From the NCBI GenBank assembly GCA_964035795.1, contig OZ038323.1, positions 4,561,061 to 4,625,060 of the forward strand: DNA of 64,000 nucleotides, written 5' to 3'. This document shows, piece by piece, positions 36,001 to 47,201 of the stretch; position 1 is the first letter of the stretch; every line of letters begins with the position of its first letter. The notes under the pieces were generated by a model. That model saw only the letters and a list, made by a program, of their open reading frames with translations, did not search any database and was not told the DNA's origin. This stretch comes from Pterobdella sp. o SKG-2022 (taxonomy: Eukaryota > Annelida > Clitellata > Hirudinida > Piscicolidae). A program made the position numbers and the translations under genes.

Positions 36001-39000
36001 ACCGCAAGCAAACTCCTTAAATGTTGGAATGATGAATTTTGAAATCGATGGTTTTGAGTCAAACGTTATTTTTGGCTGGCAGTCTATTAAATTTAATTCG
36101 TAATAAATGACTTATTTTATAAATTGCGCTATAAGTATTATCAATAATATAAGCCGGCAGCTGTCAACCCATTGCTGAAACATGTACAACAGTATTATTT
36201 TATTAGATTTGTATATTATGTTATATTAATAATAGTATTGTTATTTTTTCTTTTAACATTTATTCTCATTTTTATTATTGTTATTATTATCGATTCTTTA
36301 TAGTTTGAAATATTGGTTAGGCTTTTGTAACAAAAAACGTCAAATAAGAGGAATTTTTAGTACATTTATTGAGAATCAAAAACTATAATTTCGATAAGTT
36401 TAGCCTTATCATAAAACGTTAGCCTTGGTTAGGCTCGTAATTCAACACTAATGTGTTAATCTATTGATCATGTTCAAGCTTATCCCTTTTTTGTTATCAA
36501 TTTCCCTGAAACTTGCATGAATAATGCCATTCTATTTTAATACACTTATAAGTAAGTGTAAACAGTTATAAAATACTGATAAAAATAATTAAGTAATATT
36601 ACACTATCGCTACTCCATATGAAAACCTACATGAATTTAGCCATTATTTTACATTAAACGTTACAAACTTCACGCAACATTGGAAAACATCGAAACAACC
36701 ACTTTTCATACTGAACCCTACCACCCATCAAACCACCCAAACGCACCTCGACACACCCCAATGGCATCAAAACACCACCACCATCTACAGCACATTTAGA
36801 CTACATCACAGCATCAGACCGCTGCCAGACTCTATGCCTGGCGTATCCATCCTCAAACCATTGATGGGTGTTGACCCCTACCTTGAATTCAACCTTGAAT
36901 CTCACTTCACTATTGATTACCCCAAGGTTTGCGGGAAAGGGTGTGAATGTGTGTGTGTGAGTAGATGGGTAAATAGGTATATTCTGCAATATTGGTAAAA
37001 AAAAATGATACACCTTAAGGGTGGAACTAAACAGCCTAAATTGTGAATTGAATTGTTTGTGAATTCTTATCTATGAGAATTAAATGAAATTCTAAAGCTT
37101 CAATTTTTTATTGCTTTTCATATCATTAATTTCCTAGTTATTCATTTATTTATCCAAATGTTTTACGGAGTTTTCTAGAATTATTGAAGATATTTTATCA
37201 ATTATGCTCTTGCTCAATAAAAGTTGAATTGCAGCATTTTATATTACAAAGTAGACATAAATAGCATGATGAGATTTCTCAAGCTTAAAACATCATTATG
37301 ATTAGCATTTCTACTCAAGTCATCTCCACGTTAATTATCCTTATCATCAACAGCATCACTATTTTAACTATAACCACTACTATCATCATCATCACTTCCA
37401 GTTTGAATTGTTGTTCTGTGTTGAGGATGAGAGAGATCCGGCCATTGATGTTGTCAAAAGCCTCCAAAACAGATACCCCAACGTATGTGCTATTTCATAC
37501 TTATTTCAATCCATCAATATTTAAGGTATTGTTTTTCAACAAGAATAGGGCTTATCAAGTAAATGGACGGATATGATTTTTCTAGAATTTTCATTCATAC
37601 TTTATTATTGGAATAATTCATGTCTATTCATTATATGAGTAGTGCTTCATACTCATATGAGTTATTAACAATTATCTCAAGTGAAACTTATTTTATGGGC
37701 ATTTTTCTCGAAATTTAAACTATATTGAGCTTTTCGAATGATAAATCATCCTTCTTTTTAGAAGATATTGAATGAACACTTAATATTTATTTATGAACTT
37801 CACCTTTTCTTTCATGCTACGGCATTTTGTGCTGATGTGTGGATGAAAGTGGAGCTTGAAAATTGGCGATGCTCTAAAAAGAATTTGAAAAAAAAACTTT
37901 AAACTTTACTAAATAAATATATTTTATTTGCTTGCCCAATTTCGATTGCCTACACGTTCTAGTTATTATTGTTATCGATCGTTATTTGTAATAACTTATA
38001 CTTTTCATTGTGTAAATTCAAGTGTTTCATGTAGTCAGATAGTTGTATTAATAGATAGATAGATAGGTTGATAGATTGACATACCTAAATTATATAATTT
38101 GTTATGAAAGGGGTCACAGGCCAAAGTAGGTAAGATAAATGCCATTTGTAATACTAATATAATGAAATTTTAAAGTTCTTATGCTTTCGACGGTATTTCA
38201 TAGACTAGTATTTATTATCTACTAATTGCTTCAAGTTTTAGTCGTCAAAAAGCTTATGTAGTAATAAACTTATCAATTAGTTTTATTCCTGTTATTATCG
38301 TTATTTTCATTATGATATTGTTGTTTTTTTTTCAAATCATTGTTATTTTATTGATGCATATTAGAATATAAAATACCTTTTTAAAATACAAAGTTATATC
38401 GAACAATAAACACCGCGATTGAACAACATCGTCATAAACACTGATCATCAAGTTGAATCTCATCATTTTGTGTCCCTTTTTGATGACTTCTCATTTGAAA
38501 CTCTTATAGTGAATATTTAGCTGCAAGTTATTATTAAGCTAAATATAGTTCTTTTCATAATTATTTAATTTTTGTTAGTCATCATTTCAATATAATTGTT
38601 ATTATTGTTTCATTTTCATTCCATTCTTAAAATAGCACATAAAATATGAAACAAAACGTCATTTATGGGATAATTCAGTGTTAAATTCCATCATCTGTGT
38701 GATGATTTATGGTTAACATCCACCATCATCATTGCCACGCAGGTGGATACCCGCATCTTTACGGGGGGCAAGTTGGGCGTAGTGAATCCCATGGTGTACA
38801 ACATGGCACCAGGGTATGAGGCAGCCAAGTATGATGTGCTGTGGGTGAGCACGTCTCGCATCCTTGGTCAGTGTGTTTTTTAAGTAGATATGCTTCACTG
38901 TATGTGGTGGGGTGAAGCTATCAGGGTTATTTGCTATATATCTATCAATCTTTTTTGTTGATTTGGAACAAAAAATCTGTTTATTTTATCTATTTATTTG

Positions 39001-40497
39001 TTTTTCTGACTCTGTGTATTTGTCTATCTATCATCTACCAACCTTTCTTTTTTTCAATAATCTTTGAGCATATGTTTGTATAAAGCTTATACGAGATATA
39101 TAATTTTGCGTCGACAGCAAGCTCCGAGATATTGTTGGACATGGTGGCAAAGCTGCAGTTGCCCAACACAGCCCTGGTGCACCAGCTCCCTTTCACCACC
39201 GACCAGCCTGGCTTCGCTCACGCTCTTGAGAAGGTATCGTAGCATGTTGTGCTCATTGCTATGCGCTTTTCAAGCAAACTGTTCATGCTATAATATAATA
39301 AAAACGTCGATGTTAATTACATACCTAGTGTATAATTTGGTGGTATCAAGGCTTTCTCATTTTTCATATGAAAAATTTACATGGTATTAGTATTGCACAA
39401 TGAATCGATGCTTTTCTATATAAATCTTTAAGTTTATTATGTGTTTTTTGCTCTAATTAAGGCAAAGGTGAGAAGGTATATTAATCAGATATTGTAGTTA
39501 ATCAAGACCTCCCTATTATTAAGATCATATCATCGATTATCACAACGTTAATTGAAGTATAATAGCCTAAATAAAATTTAAGGCCAACAAACACAAAATA
39601 TTCATTTAAATAGACACGAAAAATTTCGTAAGAAAAGCTTACATTATCATGCTTCTCGTCTTTTTTAAAATAAATACTTTGTGTTTGTTGACCTTACAAC
39701 ATTGTTAATTAAATCAATATAAACTAGCTGAAATTTGTTTAATATACGGGTCTATGACCTTTATTTTAACCAGAAAAATGTATTTCCATTCAAAATAGCT
39801 TATAATAACAAGTAATTAATGTTTTCACTAAAATATTCCTTGGGAAAGAGTGGTTATTTTGAAATGCTTATGGATTTCCCAAGTGGGTCTGAACCAACAA
39901 TGACGAGAACACTCCAAGTATTTTCAGCATGGTCCATTGATTATCATTGAACGCTAAAAATAACATCAAAGTGCTGCGCTCATTTCATATGCACATCCGC
40001 AGGCCTAATTGGGATAATTGCGTCTGTGTTCTAATCTCCAGTCATCACTTAGTGTTTGTATTCAAAGCTTAGAGCAAGCAATAACCATTAAGCCTTTATA
40101 TATTAAATATTTCTTTACAACGCCTGTATGTTAAGGGATTATTAGGTGTAATGTGTTTTACTTACTCGACTACTCACCATTTCTGTGCTGTCAAATTAAA
40201 CACTAATTGACTGCACAGATTAATGGCCTTTAGTTCCCATGCTGTATTTCTCATGTCAACTACATTGGTCATGCTTTATAAATGTGCATTATTCAAGATT
40301 ACATTCCGTCTTTATTTCAACCACATGTGCCACACAAGCATCCCAGAGTTAATTCACAAACACTTCGACGCACACCCCAGGTGTACTTCGGCAGTTCAGT
40401 GGCCCGCTTCTATCTGGCCTTCAACGTGATGGGGTTGTCGTGCTTCACAGGCATGTCCTACCTCGTCAAAAAAGGTTCTTATTATTGATGCTGTTCA

Positions 40498-40529
<32 letters not shown>

Positions 40530-41565
40530 TTTTTTTATACTTTTCATTGTTCAATTAGCTTCAGCTCTGTTTTAATTATTTCATTTATTTTTTTATTCAT
40601 TAGACTTTTATGTTTTTTTCATTATGCTCCAATATTATTCATCATAGCTATTCATAGCGTTCATGCTTTTAAAATAAAATTCATATTCAATTATTAGAGG
40701 TCAATTTTCATGACAAAAGTTTTTATCTGAAAATAATAGGAATGTAGAAATAAAAATACAACTAAATACTTTATAGACTTTCTATTAAACCCTGCATGCT
40801 TTATATAATCATATGTGGTTTTATGATGCAGGTTAATGATAATCATTTGGTGATTAACTGCAGATCCATCTTAATTTTAATGCTATTCAACCTTTTCTTC
40901 TCTTCATTCGTCTTTTTTCTTGGTGTATTTTTCATCATTACCGTTTATAATAATTGCCTTTTTTATAATTTTTAAAATTTTCAACTTGTTTGTTGTCACA
41001 TTTCCTTGAATAATTATGATAAATTGACTAGATTAATCGCCTTTACCCCATGATCCCATCACGCTTTCACATTAAAAGCTAATTATCCATTACTTGATAA
41101 TTTGGTAATGTAGATTTTTTTTATAATAGTTATTTGAGGAGATATTTACAAGAAACCTTTTTGAAAAAAGATTCATTTTACGGCTAGATATTTTGTCAAA
41201 CTAGTCATTTTAAAACAGAATATTTTGCTAAACTGATCATCTTAAACTAGACATTTTGTTAATATAGTTACTTCGCCACTATATTCTATCGCAAGATTTT
41301 CTTCAAGACCATATAGATGTTTGTCCATTGATACGACGATGCCCGATCATTTGGGTGCCCATATGCATAGATAACATGTAATTTACTATTAAATGCAAAT
41401 TAATCAACTTAATCATACAGACGAAGTTGATAAACTGAAAGGGATAGCATTTTTTGGCAAGTTTCTCGCCGAAGATTTCTTTCTGGCTAAATATCTGCAT
41501 GAAAAGTTAGCCTCATTGAATCCTTTATAACGATATTAACTCAAGAAGATAATACCCTCAACATG

Positions 41566-41604
<39 letters not shown>

Positions 41605-44600
41605 ATTCATATGTGATATGTGTTAAGTTATGATACAGTTGGCTTTTTAAAAAAGCTTTTATAAATTTTGATATTTTTTGGACTTTTTTTAATTACTTCT
41701 TTGGAGATCGATATATTTTCCATTACTTCAAACACCTGCTTGTTTGTTCCTAGAATTTGTTTAAAGTCTAATGCAATCATGGCTCTGTTTCATATTTACT
41801 TGAGGCTTGCACAAACACTTATTATAGGTTTCGTTATCCTTTAACCGTCTTTATAGTACCATCTTCTTGGGATTTGATGCATCGTGGGCTCCATTGTATC
41901 AAGCTTGAGACGCACGAAGGCATTTTTCTCTTTTGGGGCGTTTGTCTGACGTGAAGCAGGTGCACTAAATTGCAGGAAACCTCCTAGACACGACACCCTT
42001 CTGTGTGTTTTTTGATTGAGACACAAATTGCGGTTTAACTGTGGTGTACTTTTTTCAAACTTGCTAGTGATATACTAGGAACGTTTATTTGTTGATGTTT
42101 TTCATGTTGGAACTTCGTTGAAGTTTTTCTTCACACTTTTCTTGTTGCGGAATCGAATTATTTATATCCTATTTTAAATTTCTAAAAAACTTATTGACAT
42201 TTTTCCCACGTATTTTGGTCTATTTGGAGAAAATATTTTGTAGTTTTGCAGTTTTCCAAATCCACACAGACACACACGTTCACTGCAAGACGCAAATACA
42301 CAACCACAAATATACGTCGAACTATTGACACGAAAGAGGCATATTAGCCAACAAACCTCCCTCTCAAACCACTCCACCAATCAAACCACGCCACCCATCA
42401 ACAGAGGCTTTAGACACAGAGTAGCAGCCATCCCAGCTCAACAAAATGTTTCCAACATTTCTATCATCAGTTACAAAGATCGCTTAGTTAGGTGAGTCTC
42501 CAAATAGATTGCTTCATTTCATTAGTTATAACGTCGGTTTATAATAGGGCTGATGGCCTATAAATATTTATAAATTCATTGCGCGATAAACAAATTCGCA
42601 ATTGTATTATATTGGTGCGTGGGTCAAAAAGGGTAGTTATAAGACATTTTGTGATTAATAACGAGTTATTATTCAAAGCATATTTTTAAATCAGTGCATG
42701 TTTTAATATCTTTCTTAAATGGCCACAAATTGCTTTTTCAATTAAATGGGAATTCAGACCATTTACGTTTTAAGCCATATTAAGTTTTTAATATTGATAA
42801 TAATATCTAGTTTATGCAGATGGTAATATTTAATTTGTTTTATAGTTGAGTTAATATGGATAGTAATATTAGGTCATTATTGATATTGGCTTAATATTGT
42901 TTTAAGATAAATTGTAATATTAGGTTGATATTGATCTTTTTTGAGTTATGAAATCCGTCAGTTGTCAACAGTCGTTTGTTTTTAATCTAGTTTTTTTTTC
43001 ATGTTAACATTTTTGAGAATTTTTCAATATTATAATGAATAAATACCAATATAAATCAATAATAATTTTACGAATACAATGGTATTATCCAATATAACTC
43101 CACCACTGCTAGCCAGAAGTTTTAGAAAAGTATATTGATTTTTTGCAACAGCAATTTGATACACATCAAAAGTAAATTAAAAGCTGTCAAACATTATGAA
43201 ACGTTTTTAAAATTAATGGGCACCTAGGATCTTTTGTAGCTATCATAACTGCATTTAACCTTGTGTATCAAGCTAAGCCACACTTGACGCATGTAGTTAA
43301 AGGTTTTTATTATGTTATAACTTTGACTTTTCTCTCAGGGTATATATCAGAAGATTGATATTATAGTAAACTGGCCTAGTGGATGATCTTAGTTGGCAAT
43401 AGCAAAGAAATTTTACTGTGTGTGGAAAAGAAGTGTTTTGACTTCTGGTAGCTTGTAAGTAGGATCTTGGTCTGGGCTAACAGTCTTAAAAAAATTACTC
43501 CAAAGAAAATAGCCAAATTGATTTGATTGAAAGAGAGCTATAAGCCGACTGTTTTCTCCTCCATTTACCTGAACACGTGCATTCAAATTAAATTATTGAT
43601 GGTGAGGAGGATAATAATGATGGGGATGACCTAACCATTCTAAGGCATACGATCGCAAGTAAACCTTCAAAACCATTCATAATCTCAAGCTTGTTAGAAG
43701 CCCCAATGTTTTCCACCATGCCACGCAAGCACTAATACAACACCACGCCCCTCATTTGAGTGTGAATAAACGTTTCAAAGCTCCACTGCGGTGAATAAAT
43801 CAATAGATTTTCAAAAGAAGATACCTACGTTTACTACCGCAGCTAATAAAATAAGAAATGCAAATAAGACCAACCAAGTTCACTGATGCTTATATGAATT
43901 ACAAATTTTTTGGAGACTAAGTGCTTTTAATTTCGTAAAATTTGAATCTATGATTAGTGTAAAAATTCTCATTGTTGAAAAATATGCTAAGTAATCGACA
44001 AGTACGGTCTTACAATTCATTAACATTTCATCATAAATACCTCAAATCCATTACAACTTACAACATCCACCATCAAATAAACGCCTATAATACATTCTTA
44101 TCATAATCTTCCAACCTTCACCCCAACACCACTGACAAACCGCCATCAACACCACTCCATAGATGGATGAGGCTGCGATTGAACATGTTGCCAGTGATCA
44201 CAGGGGTTCTGGAGCCTTTAATCTCGTCCATTTTTCTGGGTGTCTTTGCGTCAATCTCTGCCAACTATCTCTTAAACCTCAACCCTTACTTATGGTTTTT
44301 GTGTCACTTGCTCTCGTGGTCTCTGCTCGATTATATTCAACTTAGACTTCTCCAGGTGACCTTTTGATTGCATTTGTGTCGTTTGTTTTTTTATAGATAT
44401 TATTCAAATTTCACTATTATTAATAGTGGCATTAATTATAATAATACTACTAATAATAATAAATTCAAATATTTGAGGCCAAAAACAAAAAAATATTACG
44501 CAATGTAATAAACTTACGATTGTAACGTTGTCGAGGGTCAATGCGTTATTATAACACTCAAAAATATCATCAACAAAATTAACTTATAATTTAAAACAAC

Positions 44601-45143
44601 TGAAATATTATCGCCATTACCTGCAAAAACAATAGCATAAAATAAACATGCCCCATTTTAAATGCTGTGTCAATATCATTACATATGATGGATCACTATC
44701 ATCTTCACACAATCACCACTGCCATTATTACTACTACACACACACATCTTCACCCATATTCTACACAAGCCACAATAATATTTACATCATTAATCCAAAA
44801 TATATCCACCAGCATTGCAACAAATATTATCTCACCATACCTTATACAACCACTATCACTAATATAACCAACGTCAACATAGTTTCTATAACCACCATCA
44901 CTGATATCATCACCATTATAACAACCCCTATCACCACTATTACAACCCCCATCACCACTATAACAGCCCTCATCACTAGCACCACCACCATCGTTACAGA
45001 ATGGTCCATTGCCCTTCTCTATACTCACCTTCTTTCTATCATGGCTTTTATCGGAGTGCTTGTTCGTTTTCATCTACTTTGAAGCTATCGTAAATCCATG
45101 CCGGATCACATGGGGAAAGAGGACTTACAAGTTATCAAGGTAG
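30044..45143 (+). CDS. UGCG: Ceramide glucosyltransferase (UGCG), 10 exons
   Basis: UGCG transfers glucose from UDP-glucose to ceramide on the cytosolic Golgi face, the first step of glycosphingolipid synthesis (GT21 family). Exons: 30044-30159, 36791-36926, 37402-37482, 38743-38866, 39118-39233, 40381-40474, 41421-41505, 42405-42491, 44163-44355, 45000-45143. The frame closes at 391 aa (human 394). Exon 1 encodes the N-terminal membrane helix. Landmarks: [26 protein letters not shown] (first Asp, residue 93), [31 protein letters not shown] (third Asp, 241) and RLVRW (277-281), the (Q/R)xxRW motif; C-terminal membrane helices follow. Two key positions differ: the second catalytic Asp (human WICDSG) is Thr148 in WVSTSRI, and the His of human GTSHPR is Val198 in GSSVAR. 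Intron 1 (6.6 kb) carries an antisense LINE and a minisatellite. Confidence 0.95.
31780..35110 (-). mobile_element. L2/CR1-like LINE, near full length but disabled, in UGCG intron 1
   Basis: Read on the minus strand. 35100-34500 is ORF1, with a gag-like region and CCHC knuckles ([14 protein letters not shown] then [13 protein letters not shown]). 34448-33754 is an L2-type endonuclease ([37 protein letters not shown]). 33829-33200 is the linker. 33147-31960 is the reverse transcriptase ([52 protein letters not shown]). The C-terminal [10 protein letters not shown] segment is at about 31870-31900. The 3' end is a TAA/TTA tract at 31780-31804. Defects: a stop codon TAG replaces the Trp expected before NSLP near 31955, and the frame shifts between ORF1 parts, within the endonuclease and near 33200. 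The 5' end stops near 35110. Confidence 0.88.
35525..35826. repeat. 23-bp minisatellite, about 12 units
   Basis: The unit CTGGTATTACTATTATATTA plus TTA (23 bp) is repeated without visible error from 35537 at exact 23-base steps to 35790, then decays (TTCTTATTGGTATT). Because 23 is not a multiple of 3 and the unit has no stop codon in most frames, it produces long spurious ORFs rich in Tyr, Leu and Ile. It lies about 400 bp beyond the 5' end of the LINE. Confidence 0.93.
36345..36425. repeat. Dispersed repeat, copy B (UGCG intron 1)
   Basis: Partner of 17265-17345: TTTTTAGTACATTTATTGAG, AATTTCGATAAGTTTAGCCT, then CATAAAACGTTAGCC. Followed by a second TTAGGCTCGTAA-like stretch. Unclassified. 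Confidence 0.55.
40497..40528. repeat. (ATT)n microsatellite
   Basis: Uninterrupted ATT run in UGCG intron 6, just after the exon 6 donor site. Confidence 0.9.
41569..41602. repeat. (AT)n microsatellite
   Basis: Uninterrupted AT run in UGCG intron 7. Confidence 0.92.
44860..44999. repeat. ATCACC/ACAACC-rich degenerate tandem repeat
   Basis: Degenerate units such as CATCACCACTATAACAACCC run directly up to the acceptor AG at 44998-44999 of the last UGCG exon. This takes the place of an ordinary polypyrimidine tract. The tract also yields a spurious Thr/Ile-rich ORF on the plus strand. Confidence 0.7.
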
Positions 45144-47201
45144 CTTGTTGTTTGTTGTTATTATTATTGTGTTTTTTTTTTTGTTCTTGTTGTTGCTGTT
45201 TTTTTGGTTTAGTGTCTCAAGTAAATAGAAATTGATGGGTTAAATGATTCACCGATTAATATATTTAATTAATGATTAATCAATCGATCGATTGGACAGG
45301 TTCGGCAGGTCGATCGAGGTGACCAAAAACAGATCCATCCTGCCTCTCTAGAATAAGAATCTTACAATCGTGTTACCTTTAATTCAATCATTTTGAACAT
45401 ATTTTCATGAATTTATTTATATTTAACATGCGAAAATTTACATTGATCATGCTACAGATTATCAATATATAGAGATATATTTTCGTTTTGATGTTTTTTG
45501 GCTGGTTTTTGATGCAAAGTAATATATTTTATGGAGTTGTTAGACCTTATGCTTTGAAAATCATGTGCTTTTATGCGTTTTTTAAATATCTTTGTATTTT
45601 TTAAAAAATAATTTTCACATAATTCATCGGTTCTCTTGAAGGATGTTTATTATATAAGAAGTTGATTATTTGTATTATTAAAAAAAATCAAATATTTAAA
45701 GAGAATCTTCTCATCATTATAATCACAAGAGCCTGTGGTGCGTGTTGTCGCAGCTTTCAGATGAGTGAATAAGTTGCGAAAAATTGTTTTATATCACCTG
45801 TTAATATTTAAGCCTGTATTTATTCAATCCATCCATGGTTACTTATTCGTTTATTTTCCTCGAAACGTTAATTAACTTTGCATCATTTTTATTGGGGATA
45901 TGTGATAAGCTTGTTGCTCTATTATATCTGATGCAGAATTTATAAACGAAAAATATGGCTACTATTTTGTGTTAAAATGGCTATTATAACACACATCTAC
46001 TGGTATCAAAGGAATAAAAAGGTACATTTTTTGGGATTTATTCAAATCGAGTTGGGAAATTATTCACTATTTAAGGACTTTGTGTTAATTAACGTTAGAT
46101 TACTTAGTACAGCCTGAAGCAATAAGTGAAATTAACAAAAAGTATTTATTAAGCTAAATTCACTGAGCTTATCGTAAGAAAGTCTTAGGTTTTCAAGTGA
46201 ATACTTGAGAATTTAAGATTTCCATTATGAAATCTCCATGAATTTTAGTTTAATAAATATTTGTGATTTTTTTACATATTAACATTAGATAAGAAAAAAT
46301 TGAAAGTTCTGGGTGTGTTACGAGCATAAGTTCTGATCTCTGCTTTCTTGCTCCATCGAATATCTATATTTATAGTTTTTTCGTCTAATTTATAAGCTTT
46401 TTAAATATTTTGTTTATAATACTTGTCACAAATGTGAATATCGCAATGTACTTCATGTATAAATCACCATTCTTGAAGATGTTAGTTTTTATATGCTTTT
46501 TTATATACTCTGCGCTTTAATTATCCACAACATGGTTATGTTATAACGGAAAAAATTTTGAAATTGCTGTTTGAAACGCATGAAACATCGCTGGACTGTT
46601 TCAGCAGCCCTGTCCTTATAAGTGATCCTTAAACGTTTGCTATGTTCTAGGTTCTTGTCTTAGGATGCATTTGCAAGAATTTTGTTAAGACTTTAATCGC
46701 TTTCGTTATCCAGCTTATAGATCTTTGGATTTATTTGTGATATCGTTTATATTTGTGTAAGCTTTTCTTTGTCATGCGTTTTATTTTGCTTTAATTTATT
46801 TATCGTTTATTTAATTGTTTTTCATCGTTTTTGATTCTATTACTGGCATTAACTAACTTGTGAATAAAGTGCTTTATTTTTGATAAAATCATCAAAATTT
46901 TTATAATGATCATGCTTCTAATAATTTTTTGGCAATCCTATTGTGGCTAATTGATTTATTTTTAATTGGATTTAATTCATTTTAATTGTGAAGTTCATGT
47001 CGTTAACTCATTTTGTAACTAATTTTTAGGCCAAATAATTTCTTTAAGTGAATGTTTTTACCGAAGATAGAAAAAAATTTTTTCATTTCTACTTTGAAAA
47101 CTTTAAGCGGTAGAAAATTTTTAAAGCAACAAAAATTAATTTTTCAAAAGAATTGTCTGAGTAATAAAATGATCAGTTTCATTTGGATACATATAAGCTG
47201 A
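45144..47201. other. UGCG 3' region and spacer
   Basis: 2058 bp between the UGCG stop and the stop of the orphan gene on the other strand. A+T-rich, with no coding segment or recognised mobile element. It should contain the UGCG 3' untranslated region; AATAAA-like hexamers occur (for example near 46864) but none can be chosen. Confidence 0.55.

Noticed and set aside
44648..45082. 144-codon His/Thr/Ile-rich ORF overlapping the last UGCG exon
   Set aside because: It comes from the ATCACC-type repeat and ends in a frame different from the UGCG exon, which is supported by homology.
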